64,000 bases of DNA from Henricia sp. BOLD:AAB3569 (lineage: Eukaryota; Echinodermata; Asteroidea; Spinulosida; Echinasteridae), in assembly GCA_037783545.1 (NCBI GenBank), contig JBBELK010001443.1, forward strand, positions 1 through 64,000, given 5' to 3'. Within the stretch, counting starts at the first letter, position 1. Every line of letters begins with the position of its first letter. Position numbers and translations under genes: made by a program. The notes beneath the pieces were generated by a model, which was not told where the DNA came from, searched no databases, and saw nothing but the letters and a program-made list of their open reading frames with translations. This document shows, piece after piece, positions 13,701-26,060 of the stretch.

Positions 13701-16700
13701 CTTCAAATTTTGCATGCTCCAAAGACTCTATATTGCGCACTTGTCCTAAAAAACTGACAGACTTTCGCCGTGAAATGGCAGAGAAATTTCAGAGTTTAGA
13801 AAAAAAAGGGGTTGGCGCTTCCTGGATGCTCCCGCAACCTGTGGCTGTCTGTACACACCTCTTTGGTGTACTCCTGACTCGTGCGCATGCTCAGTCCTTC
13901 GGACTGTCGTTGACACGGCCCAGTTTGGGACGGGATTTTGGTCAAAGTGTGGTCCAAACGTCGGCAAATTTGGAGGTCGAAAAATGTTCCGACGAACTTC
14001 AAAATTTGCATGCTCCAAAGACTCTATATTGCGCACTTGTCCTAAAAAATGGACAGACTTTCGCCGGGAAATGGCAGAGAAATTTCAGAGTTTAGAAAAA
14101 AAAGGGGTTGGCGCTTCCTGGATGCTCCCGCAACCTGTGGCTGTCTGTACACACCTCTTTGGTGTACTCCTGACTCGTGCGCATGCTCAGTCCTTCGGAC
14201 TGTCGTTGACACGGCCCAGTTTGGGACGGGATTTTTGTCAAAGTGTGGTCCAAACGTCGGCAAATTTGGAGGTGGAAAAATGTTCCGACGAACTTCAAAT
14301 TTTGCATGCTCCAAAGACTCTATATTGCGCACTTGTCCTAAAAAACTGACAGACTTTCGCCGTGAAATGGCAGAGAAATTTCAGAGTTTAGAAAAAAAAG
14401 GGGTTGGCGCTTCCTGGATGCTCCCGCAACCTGTGGCTGTCTGTACACACCTCTTTGGTGTACTCCTGACTCGTGCGCATGCTCAGTCCTTTGGACAGTC
14501 GTTGACACGGCCCAGTTTGGGACGGGATTTTGGTCAAAGTGTGGTCCAAACGTCGGCAAATTTGGAGGTCGAAAAATGTTCCGACGAACTTCAAATTTTG
14601 CATGCTCCAAAGACTCTATATTGCGCACTTGTCCTAAAAAATTGACAGACTTTCGCCGGGAAATGGCAGAGAAATTTCAGAGTTTAGAAAAAAAAGGGGT
14701 TGGCGCTTCCTGGATGCTCCCGCAACCTGTGGCTGTCTGTACACACCTCTTTGGTGTACTCCTGACTCGTGCGCATGCTCAGTCCTTCGGACTGTCGTTG
14801 ACACGGCCCAGTTTGGGACGGAATTTTGGTCAAAGTGTGGTCCAAACGTCGGCAAATTTGGAGGTGGAAAAATGTTCCGACGAACTTCAAATTTTGCATG
14901 CTCCAAAGACTCTATATTGCGCACTTGTCCTAAAAAACTGACAGACTTTCGCCCTGAAATGGCAGAGAAATTTCAGAGTTTAGAAAAAAAAAGGGGTTGG
15001 CGCTTCCTGGATGCTCCCGCAACCTGTGGCTGTCTGTACACACCTCTTTGGTGTACTCCTGACTCGTGCGCATGCTCAGTCCTTCGGACTGTCGTTGACA
15101 CGGCCCAGTTTGGGACGGGATTTTGGTCAAAGTGTGGTCCAAATGTCGGCAAATTTGGAGGTCGAAAAATGTTCCGACGAACTTCAAATTTTGCATGCTC
15201 CAAAGACTCTATATTGCGCACTTGTCCTAAAAAATTGACAGACTTTCGCCGGGAAATGGCAGAGAAATTTCAGAGTTTAGAAAAAAAAGGGGTTGGCGCT
15301 TCCTGGATGCTCCCGCAACCTGTGGCTGTCTGTACACACCTCTTTGGTGTACTCCTGACTCGTGCGCATGCTCAGTCCTTCGGACTGTCGTTGACACGGC
15401 CCAGTTTGGGACGGGATTTTGGTCAAAGTGTGGTCCAAACGTCGGCAAATTTGGAGGTCGAAAAATGTTCCGACGAACTTCAAATTTTGCATGCTCCAAA
15501 GACTCTATATTGCGCACTTGTCCTAAAAAATTGACAGACTTTCGCCGGGAAATGGCAGAGAAATTTCAGAGTTTAGAAAAAAAAGGGGTTGGCGCTTCCT
15601 GGATGCTCCCGCAACCTGTGGCTGTCTGTACACACATCTTTGGTGTACTCCTGACTCGTGCGCATGCTCAGTCCTTCGGACTGTCGTTGACACGGCCCAG
15701 TTTGGGACGGGATTTTGGTCAAAGTGTGGTCCAAACGTCGGCAAATTTGGAGGTCGAAAAATGTTCCGACGAACTTCAAATTTTGCATGCTCCAAAGACT
15801 CTATATTGCGCACTTGTCCTAAAAAATTGACAGACTTTCGCCGGGAAATGGCAGAGAAATTTCAGAGTTTAGAAAAAAAAGGGGTTGGCGCTTCCTGGAT
15901 GCTCCCGCAACCTGTGGCAGTCTGTACACACCTCTTTGGTGTACTCCTGACTCGTGCGCATGCTCAGTCCTTCGGACTGTCGTTGACACGGCCCAGTTTG
16001 GGACGGGATTTTGGTCAAAGTGTGGTCCAAACGTCGGCAAATTTGGAGGTCGAAAAATGTTCCGACGAACTTCAAATTTTGCATGCTCCAAAGACTATAT
16101 ATTGCGCACTTGTCCTAAAAAATTGACAGACTTTCGCCGGGAAATGGCAGAGAAATTTCAGAGTTTAGAAAAAAAAGGGGTTGGCGCTTCCTGGATGCTC
16201 CCGCAACCTGTGGCTGTCTGTACACACCTCTTTGGTGTACTCCTGACTCGTGCGCATGCTCAGTCCTTCGGACTGTCGTTGACACGGCCCAGTTTGGGAC
16301 GGGATTTTGGTCAAAGTGTGGTCCAAACGTCGGCAAATTTGGAGGTCGAAAAATGTTCCAACGAACTTCAAATTTTGCATGCTCCAAAGACTCTATATTG
16401 CGCACTTGTCCTAAAAAAATGACAGACTTTCGCCGGGAAATGGCAGAGAAATTTCAGAGTTTAGAAAAAAAAGGGGTTGGCGCTTCCTGGATGCTCCCGC
16501 AACCTGTGGCTGTCTGTACACACCTCTTTGGTGTACTCCTGACTCGTGCGCATGCTCAGTCCTTCGGACTGTCGTTGACACGGCCCAGTTTGGGACGGGA
16601 TTTTGGTCAAAGTGTGGTCCAAACGTCGGCAAATTTGGAGGTCGAAAAATGTTCCGACGAACTTCAAATTTTGCATGCTCCAAAGACTCTATATTGCGCA

Positions 16701-17302
16701 CTTGTCCTAAAAAATTGACAGACTTTCGCCGGGAAATGGCAGAGAAATTTCAGAGTTTAGAAAAAAAAGGGGTTGGCGCTTCCTGGATGCTCCCGCAACC
16801 TGTGGCTGTCTGTACACACCTCTTTGGTGTACTCCTGACTCGTGCGCATGCTCAGTCCTTCGGACTGTCGTTGACACGGCCCAGTTTGGGACGGGATTTT
16901 GGTCAAAGTGTGGTCCAAACGTCGGCAAATTTGGAGGTCGAAAAATGATCCGACGAACTTCAAATTTTGCATGCTCCAAAGACTCTATATTGCGCACTTG
17001 TCCTAAAAAACTGACAGACTTTCGCCGTGAAATGGCAGAGAAATTTCAGAGTTTAGAAAAAAAAGGGGTTGGCGCTTCCTGGATGCTCCCGCAACCTGTG
17101 GCTGTCTGTACACACCTCTTTGGTGTACTCCTGACTCGTGCGCATGCTTAGTCCTTCGGACTGTCGTTGACACGGCCCAGTTTGGGACGGGATTTTGGTC
17201 AAAGTGTGGTCCAAACGTCGGCAAATTTGGAGGTCGAAAAATGTTCCGACGAACTTCAAAATTTGCATGCTCCAAAGACTCTATAATGCGCACTTGTCCT
17301 AA
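10790..17302 (+). repeat. Higher-order repeat: two tandem copies of a ~3257-bp 11-mer
   Basis: Alleles recur 3256-3257 bp apart. The AAATGGACAG allele is at 10794 and 14050, the TTTGGACAG allele near 11233 and 14489, GACGGAATTTTGG near 11563 and 14819, the CACACATCTTTGG allele near 12376 and 15633, and ATGATCCGAC at 13688 and 16945. The one-base change in period comes from a 9-A run near 14986. The last 5-6 units of each copy carry the same markers, in the same order, as the right half of the 3551-bp 12-mer, so the two HORs share ancestry. Confidence 0.88.
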
Positions 17303-19315
17303 AAAATTGACAGACTTTCGCCGGGAAATGGCAGAGAAATTTCAGAGTTTAGAAACAAAAAGGGTTGGCGCTTCCTGGATGCTCCCGCAACCTGTGGCTG
17401 TCTGTACACACCTCTTTGGTGTACTCCTGACTCGTGCGCATGCTCAGTCCTTCGGACTGTCGTTGACACGGCCCAGTTTGGGACGGGATTTTGATCAAAG
17501 TGTGGTCCAAACGTCGGCAAATTTGGAGGTCGAAAAATGTTCCGACGAACTTCAAATTTTGCATGCTCCAAAGACTCTATATTGCGCACTTGTCCTAAAA
17601 AAATGACAGACTTTCGCCGGGAAATGGCAGAGAAATTTCAGAGTTTAGAAAAAAAAGGGGTTGGCGCTTCCTGGATGCTCCCGCAACCTGTGGCTGTCTG
17701 TACACACCTCTTTGGTGTACTCCTGACTCGTGCGCATGCTCAGTCCTTCGGACTGTCGTTGACACGGCCCAGTTTGGGACGGGATTTTGGTCAAAGTGTG
17801 GTCCAAACGTCGGCAAATTTGGAGGTCGAAAAATGTTCCGACGAACTTCAAATTTTGCATGCTCCAAAGACTCTATATTGCGCACTTGTCCTAAAAAATT
17901 GACAGACTTTCGCCGGCAAATGGCAGAGAAATTTCAGAGTTTAGAAAAAAAAAAAGGGGTTGGCGCTTCCTGGATGCTCCCGCAACCTGTGGCTGTCTGT
18001 ACACACCTCTTTGGTGTACTCCTGACTCGTGCGCATGCTCAGTCCTTCGGACTGTCGTTGACACGGCCCAGTTTGGGACGGGATTTTGGTCAAAGTGTGG
18101 TCCAAACGTCGGCAAATTTGGAGGTCGAAAAATGTTCCGACGAACTTCAAATTTTGCATGCACCAAAGACTCTATATTGCGCACTTGTCCTAAAAAATTG
18201 ACAGACTTTCGCCGGGAAATGGCACAGAAATTTCAGAGTTTAGAAAAAAAAGGGGTTGGCGTTTCCTGGATGCTCCCGCAACCTGTGGCTGTCTGTACAC
18301 ACCTCTTTGGTGTACTCCTGACTCGTGCGCATGCTCAGTCCCTCGGACTGTCGTTGACGCGGCCCAGTTTGGAACGGGATTTTGGTCAAAGTATGGTCCA
18401 AACGTCGGCAAATTTGGAGGTCGAAAAATGTTCCGACGAACTTCAAATTTTGCATGCTCCAAAGACTCTATATTGCGCACTTGTCCTAAAAAATTGACAG
18501 ACTTTCGCCGGCAAATGGCAGAGAAATTTCAGAGTTTAGAAAAAAAAGGGGTTGGCGCTTCCTGGATGCTCCCGCAACCTGTGGCTGTCTGTACACACCT
18601 CTTTGGTGTACTCCTGACTCGTGCGCATGCTCAGTCCTTCGGACTGTCGTTGACACGGCCCAGTTTGGGACGGGATTTTGGTCAAAGTGTGGTCCAAACG
18701 TCGGCAAATTTGGAGGTCGAAAAATGTTCCGACGAACTTCAAATTGTGCATGCACCAAAGACTCTATATTGCGCACTTGTCCTAAAAAATTGACAGACTT
18801 TCGCCGGGAAATGGCAGAGAAATTTCAGAGTTTAGAAAAAAAAGGGGTTGGCGTTTCCTGGATGCTCCCGCAACCTGTGGCTGTCTGTACACACCTCTTT
18901 GGTGTACTCCTGACTCGTGCGCATGCTCAGTCCCTCGGACTGTCGTTGACACGGCCCAGTTTGGAACGGGATTTTGGTCAAAGTGTGGTCCAAACGTCGG
19001 CAAATTTGGAGGTCGAAAAATGTTCCGACGAACTTCAAATTTTGCATGCTCCAAAGACTCTATGTTGCGCACTTGTCCTAAAAAATTGACCGACTTTCGC
19101 CGGCAAATGGCAGAGAAATTTTAGAGTTTAGAAAAAAAAGGGGTTGGCGCTTCCTGGATGCTCCCGCAACCTGTGGCTGTCTGTACACACCTCTTTGGTG
19201 TACTCCTGACTCGTGCGCATGCTCAGTCCTTCGGACTGTCGTTGACACGGCCCAGTTTGGGACGGGATTTTGGTCAAAGTGTGGTCCAAACGTCGGCAAA
19301 TTTGGAGGTCGAAAA
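17303..19315 (+). repeat. Satellite monomers, CGGCAAATGG / CATGCACC subfamily
   Basis: About seven monomers lie here with alleles AAACAAAAAGG (near 17354), GATTTTGATC (near 17490), CGGCAAATGG, GGCGTTTCCTGG, AGTCCCTCGG and TTTGGAACGGG. The unit near 17945 has the longest A-run seen (11 A). There is no gene or insert. Confidence 0.9.
17945..17955 (+). other. Longest homopolymer A-run (11 A) of the array
   Basis: The usual run at this unit position is 8 A, with 7 and 9 common. Here 11 A precede GGGGTTGG. This fits replication slippage or residual sequencing error in homopolymers. It adds three bases, so the local frame is unchanged. Confidence 0.85.
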
Positions 19316-21093
19316 ATGTTCCGACGAACTTCAAATTTTGCATGCACCAAAGACTCTATATTGCGCACTTGTCCTAAAAAATTGACAGACTTTCGCCGGG
19401 AAATGGCAGAGAAATTTCAGAGTTTAGAAAAAAAAGGGGTTGGCGCTTCCTGGATGCTCCCGCAACCTGTGGCTGTCTGTACACACCTCTTTGGTGTACT
19501 CCTGACTCGTGCGCATGCTCAGTCCTTCGGACTGTCGTTGACACGGCCCAGTTTGGGACGGGATTTTGGTCAAAGTGTGGTCCAAACGTCGGAAAATTTG
19601 GAGGTCGAAAAATGTTCCGACGAACTTCAAATTTTGCATGCTCCAAAGACTCTATGTTGCGCACTTGTCCTAAAAAATTGACAGACTTTCGCCGGGAAAT
19701 GGCAGAGAAATTTCAGAGTTTAGAAAAAAAAGGGGTTGGCGCTTCCTGGATGCTCCCGCAACCTGTGGCTGTCTGTACACACCTCTTTGGTGTACTCCTG
19801 ACTCGTGCGCATGCTCAGTCCTTCGGACTGTCGTTGACACGGCCCAGTTTGGGACGGGATTTTGGTCAAAGTGTGGTCCAAACGTCGGCAAATTTGGAGG
19901 TCGAAAAATGTTCCGACGAACTTCAAATTTTGCATGCTCCAAAGACTCTATATTGCGCACTTGTCCTAAAAAATTGACAGACTTTCGCCGGCAAATGGCA
20001 GAGAAATTTCAGAGTTTAGAAAAAAAAAGGGGTTGGCGCTTCCTGGATGCTCCCGCAACCTGTGGCTGTCTGTACACACCTCTTTGGTGTACTCCTGACT
20101 CGTGCGCTTGCTCAGTCCTTCGGACTGTCGTTGACACGGCCCAGTTTGGGACGGGATTTTGGTCAAAGTGTGGTCCAAAGGTCGGCAAATTTGGAGGTCG
20201 AAAAATGTTCCGACGAACTTCAAATTTTGCATGCACCAAAGACTCTATATTGCGCACTTGTCCTAAAAAATTGACAGACTTTCGCCGGGAAATGGCAGAG
20301 AAATTTCAGAGTTTAGAAAAAAAAGGGGTTGGCGCTTCCTGGATGCTCCCGCAACCTGTGGCTGTCTGTACACACCTCTTTGGTGTACTCCTGACTCGTG
20401 CGCATGCTCAGTCCTTCGGACTGTCGTTGACACGGCCCAGTTTGGGACGGGATTTTGGTCAAAGTGTGGTCCAAACGTCGGAAAATTTGGAGGTCGAAAA
20501 ATGTTCCGACGAACTTCAAATTTTGCATGCTCCAAAGACTCTATGTTGCGCACTTGTCCTAAAAAATTGACAGACTTTCGCCGGGAAATGGCAGAGAAAT
20601 TTCAGAGTTTAGAAAAAAAAGGGGTTGGCGCTTCCTGGATGCTCCCGCAACCTGTGGCTGTCTGTACACACCTCTTTGGTGTACTCCTGACTCGTGCGCA
20701 TGCTCAGTCCTTCGGACTGTCGTTGACACGGCCCAGTTTGGGACGGGATTTTGGTCAAAGTGTGGTCCAAACGTCGGCAAATTTGGAGGTCGAAAAATGT
20801 TCCGACGAACTTCAAATTTTGCATGCTCCAAAGACTCTATATTGCGCACTTGTCCTAAAAAATTGACAGACTTTCGCCGGCAAATGGCAGAGAAATTTCA
20901 GAGTTTAGAAAAAAAAAGGGGTTGGCGCTTCCTGGATGCTCCCGCAACCTGTGGCTGTCTGTACACACCTCTTTGGTGTACTCCTGACTCGTGCGCTTGC
21001 TCAGTCCTTCGGACTGTCGTTGACACGGCCCAGTTTGGGACGGGATTTTGGTCAAAGTGTGGTCCAAACGTCGGCAAATTTGGAGGTCGAAAA
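19316..21093 (+). repeat. Higher-order repeat: two tandem copies of an 889-bp trimer
   Basis: The string of three monomer types repeats at 889 bp. It runs CATGCACC plus TCGGAAAATTT, then CTATGTTGCG, then CGGCAAATGG plus a 9-A run plus GTGCGCTTGC. The CTATGTTGCG units start near 19612 and 20501, and the CGGCAAATGG units near 19908 and 20797. The same three types in the same order also occur at about 9544-10431 (there with an 8-A run), roughly 9.8 kb away. Confidence 0.85.
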
Positions 21094-23696
21094 ATGTTCC
21101 GACGAACTTCAAATTTTGCATGCACCAAAGACTCTATATTGCGCACTTGTCCTAAAAAATTGACAGACTTTCGCCGGGAAATGGCAGACAAATTTCAGAG
21201 TTTAGAAAAAAAAGGGGTTGGCGCTTCCTGGATGCTCCCGCAACCTGTGGCTGTCTGTACACACCTCTTTGGTGTACTCCTGACTCGTGCGCATGCTCAG
21301 TCCCTCGGACTGTCGTTGACACGGCCCAGTTTGGGACGGGATTTTGGTCAAAGTGTGGTCCAAACGTCGGCAAATTTGGAGGTCGAAAAATGTTCCGACG
21401 AACTTCAAATTTTGCATGCTCCAAAGACTCTATATTGCGCACTTGTCCTAAAAAATTGACAGACTTTCGCCGGCAAATGGCAGAGAAATTTCAGAGTTTA
21501 GAAAAAAAAAGGGGTTGGCGCTTCCTGGATGCTCCCGCAACCTGTGGCTGTCTGTACACACCTCTTTGGGACGGGATTTTGGTCAAAGTGTGGTCCAAAC
21601 GTCGGCAAATTTGGAGGTCGAAAAATGTTCCGACGAACTTCAAATTTTGCATGCTCCAAAGACTCTATATTGCGCACTTGTCCTAAAAAATTGACAGACT
21701 TTCGCCGGCAAATGGCAGAGAAATTTCAGAGTTTAGAAAAAAAAGGGGTTGGCGCTTCCTGGATGCTCCCGCAACCTGTGGCTGTCTGTACACACCTCTT
21801 TGGTGTACTCCTGACTCGTGCGCATGCTCAGTCCCTCGGACTGTCGTTGACACGGCCCAGTTTGGAACGGGATTTTGGTCAAAGTGTGGTCCAAACGTCG
21901 GCAAATTTGGAGGTCGAAAAATGTTCCGACGAACTTCAAATTTTGCATGCTCCAAAGACTCTATATTGCGCACTTGTCCTAAAAAATTGACAGACTTTCG
22001 CCGGCAAATGGCAGAGAAATTTCAGAGTTTAGAAAAAAAAGGGGTTGGCGCTTCCTGGATGCTCCCGCAACCTGTGGCTGTCTGTACACACCTCTTTGGT
22101 GTACTCCTGACTCGTGCGCATGCTCAGTCCTTCGGACTGTCGTTGACACGGCCCAGTTTGGGACGGGATTTTGGTCAAAGTGTGGTCCAAACGTCGGCAA
22201 ATTTGGAGGTCGAAAAATGTTCCGACGAACTTCAAATTTTGCATGCACCAAAGACTCTATATTGCGCACTTGTCCTAAAAAATTGACAGACTTTCGCCGG
22301 GAAATGGCAGAGAAATTTCAGAGTTTAGAAAAAAAAGGGGTTGGCGCTTCCTGGATGCTCCCGCAACCTGTGGCTGTCTGTACACACCTCTTTGGTGTAC
22401 TCCTGACTCGTGCGCATGCTCAGTCCTTCGGACTGTCGTTGACACGGCCCAGTTTGGGACGGGATTTTGGTCAAAGTGTGGTCCAAACGTCGGCAAATTT
22501 GGAGGTCGAAAAATGTTCCGACGAACTTCAAATTTTGCATGCTCCAAAGACTCTATGTTGCGCACTTGTCCTAAAAAATTGACAGACTTTCGCCGGGAAA
22601 TGGCAGAGAAATTTCAGAGTTTAGAAAAAAAAGGGGTTGGCGCTTCCTGGATGCTCCCGCAACCTGTGGCTGTCTGTACACACCTCTTTGGTGTACTCCT
22701 GACTCGTGCGCATGCTCAGTCCTTCGGACTGTCGTTGACACGGCCCAGTTTGGGACGGGATTTTGGTCAAAGTGTGGTCCAAACGTCGGCAAATTTGGAG
22801 GTCGAAAAATGTTCCGACGAACTTCAAATTTTGCATGCACCAAAGACTCTATATTGCGCACTTGTCCTAAAAAATTGACAGACTTTCGCCGGGAAATGGC
22901 AGAGAAATTTCAGAGTTTAGAAAAAAAAGGGGTTGGCGCTTCCTGGATGCTCCCGCAACCTGTGGCTGTCTGTACACACCTCTTTGGTGTACTCCTGACT
23001 CGTGCGCATGCTCAGTCCCTCGGACTGTCGTTGACACGGCCCAGTTTGGGACGGGATTTTGGTCAAAGTGTGGTCCAAACGTCGGCAAATTTGGAGGTCG
23101 AAAAATGTTCCGACGAACTTCAAATTTTGCATGCTCCAAAGACTCTATATTGCGCACTTGTCCTAAAAAATTGACAGACTTTCGCCGGCAAATGGCAGAG
23201 AAATTTCAGAGTTTAGAAAAAAAAGGGGTTGGCGCTTCCTGGATGCTCCCGCAACCTGTGGCTGTCTGTACACACCTCTTTGGTGTACTCCTGACTCGTG
23301 CGCATGCTCAGTCCTTCGGACTGTCGTTGACACGGCCCAGTTTGGGACGGGATTTTGGTCAAAGTGTGGTCCAAACGTCGGCAAATTTGGAGGTCGAAAA
23401 ATGTTCCGACGAACTTCAAATTTTGCATGCACCAAAGACTCTATATTGCGCACTTGTCCTAAAAAATTGACAGACTTTCGCCGGGAAATGGCAGAGAAAT
23501 TTCAGAGTTTAGAAAAAAAAGGGGTTGGCGCTTCCTGGATGCTCCCGCAACCTGTGGCTGTCTGTACACACCTCTTTGGTGTACTCCTGACTCGTGCGCA
23601 TGCTCAGTCCTTCGGACTGTCGTTGACACGGCCCAGTTTGGGACGGGATTTTGGTCAAAGTGTGGTCCAAACGTCGGCAAATTTGGAGGTCGAAAA
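21094..23696 (+). repeat. Satellite monomers including one 62-bp-deleted unit
   Basis: About nine monomers of the same subfamily as the preceding trimer lie here, with CTATGTTGCG near 22555 and CATGCACC near 22245, 22835 and 23427. One unit near 21565 is shortened by 62 bp. No gene or foreign insert is seen. Confidence 0.9.
21565..21569 (+). other. Deletion junction (62 bp lost) with 5-bp TTTGG microhomology
   Basis: CACACCTCTTTGG, normally followed by TGTACTCC, here runs directly into GACGGGATTTTGG, which normally follows CCCAGTTTGG. TTTGG is shared by both edges. The lost segment includes the CAGTCC-TTC-GGACTG hairpin. Start-to-start distance to the next unit falls from 297 to 235 bp. Confidence 0.85.
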
Positions 23697-26060
23697 ATGT
23701 TCCGACGAACTTCAAATTTTGCATGCTCCAAAGACTCTATATTGCGCACTTGTCCTAAAAAATTGACAGACTTTCGCCGGGAAATGGCAGAGAAATTTCA
23801 GAGTTTAGAAAAAAAAGGGGTTGGCGCTTCCTGGATGCTCCCGCAACCTGTGGCTGTCTGTACACACCTCTTTGGTGTACTCCTGACTCGTGCGCATGCT
23901 CAGTCCTTTGGACAGTCGTTGACACGGCCCAGTTTGGGACGGGATTTTGGTCAAAGTGTGGTCCAAACGTCGGCAAATTTGGAGGTGGAAAAATGTTCCG
24001 ACGAACTTCAAATTTTGCATGCTCCAAAGACTCTATATTGCGCACTTGTCCTAAAAAAATGACAGACTTTCGCCGGGAAATGGCAGAGAAATTTCAGAGT
24101 TTAGAAAAAAAAGGGGTTGGCGCTTCCTGGATGCTCCCGCAACCTGTGGCTGTCTGTACACACCTCTTTGGTGTACTCCTGACTCGTGCGCATGCTCAGT
24201 CCTTCGGACTGTCGTTGACACGGCCCAGTTTGGGACGGAATTTTGGTCAAAGTGTGGTCCAAACGTCGGCAAATTTGGAGGTGGAAAAATGTTCCGACGA
24301 ACTTCAAATTTTGCATGCTCCAAAGACTCTATATTGCGCACTTGTCCTAAAAAATTGACAGACTTTCGCCGGGAAATGGCAGAGAAATTTCAGAGTTTAG
24401 AAAAAAAGGGGTTGGCGCTTCCTGGATGCTCCCGCAACCTGTGGCTGTCTGTACACACCTCTTTGGTGTACTCCTGACTCGTGCGCATGCTCAGTCCTTC
24501 GGACTGTCGTTGACACGGCCCAGTTTGGGACGGGATTTTGGTCAAAGTGTGGTCCAAACGTCGGCAAATTTGGAGGTCGAAAAATGTTCCGACGAACTTC
24601 AAATTTTGCATGCTCCAAAGACTCTATATTGCGCACTTGTCCTAAAAAATTGACAGACTTTCGCCGGGAAATGGCAGAGAAATTTCAGAGTTTAGAAAAA
24701 AAGGGGTTGGCGCTTCCTGGATGCTCCCGCAACCTGTGGCTGTCTGTACACACCTCTTTGGTGTACTCCTGACTCGTGCGCATGCTCAGTCCTTCGGACT
24801 GTCGTTGACACGGCCCAGTTTGGGACGGGATTTTGGTCAAAGTGTGGTCCAAACGTCGGCAAATTTGGAGGTCGAAAAATGTTTCGACGAACTTCAAATT
24901 TTGCATGCTCCAAAGACTCTATATTGCGCACTTGTCCTAAAAAATTGACAGACTTTCGCCGGGAAATGGCAGAGAAATTTCAGAGTTTAGAAAAAAAAGG
25001 GGTTGGCGCTTCCTGGATGCTCCCGCAACCTGTGGCTGTCTGTACACACCTCTTTGGTGTACTCCTGACTCGTGCGCATGCTCAGTCCTTTGGACAGTCG
25101 TTGACACGGCCCAGTTTGGGACGGGATTTTGGTCAAAGTGTGGTCCAAACGTCGGCAAATTTGGAGGTGGAAAAATGTTCCGACGAACTTCAAATTTTGC
25201 ATGCTCCAAAGACTCTATATTGCGCACTTGTCCTAAAAAAATGACAGACTTTCGCCGGGAAATGGCAGAGAAATTTCAGAGTTTAGAAAAAAAAGGGGTT
25301 GGCGCTTCCTGGATGCTCCCGCAACCTGTGGCTGTCTGTACACACCTCTTTGGTGTACTCCTGACTCGTGCGCATGCTCAGTCCTTCGGACTGTCGTTGA
25401 CACGGCCCAGTTTGGGACGGAATTTTGGTCAAAGTGTGGTCCAAACGTCGGCAAATTTGGAGGTGGAAAAATGTTCCGACGAACTTCAAATTTTGCATGC
25501 TCCAAAGACTCTATATTGCGCACTTGTCCTAAAAAATTGACAGACTTTCGCCGGGAAATGGCAGAGAAATTTCAGAGTTTAGAAAAAAAAGGGGTTGGCG
25601 CTTCCTGGATGCTCCCGCAACCTGTGGCTGTCTGTACACACCTCTTTGGTGTACTCCTGGCTCGTGCGCATGCTCAGTCCTTCGGACTGTCGTTGACACG
25701 GCCCAGTTTGGGACGGGATTTTGGTCAAAGTGTGGTCCAAACGTCGGCAAATTTGGAGGTCGAAAAATGTTCCGACGAACTTCAAATTTTGCATGCTCCA
25801 AAGACTCTATATTGCGCACTTGTCCTAAAAAATTGACAGACTTTCGCCGGGAAATGGCAGAGAAATTTAAGAGTTTAGAAAAAAAGGGGTTGGCGCTTCA
25901 TGGATGCTCCCGCAACCTGTGGCTGTCTGTACACACATCTTTGGTATACTCCTGACTCGTGCGCATGCTCAGTCCTTCGGACTGTCGTTGACACGGCCCA
26001 GTTTGGGACGGGATTTTGGTCAAAGTGTGGTCCAAACGTCGGCAAATTTGGAGGTCGAAA
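23697..26060 (+). repeat. Higher-order repeat: two copies of a 1182-bp tetramer, the second diverging
   Basis: Units at 23697 and 24879 (TTTGGACAG allele), at 23993 and 25175 (AAAAAAATGACAG and GACGGAATT alleles) and at 24289 and 25471 line up at 1182 bp. That equals two 296-bp and two 295-bp units in the first copy. The later part of the second copy differs in A-run length and in the substitutions near 25869 and 25900. The end is approximate. Confidence 0.75.
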
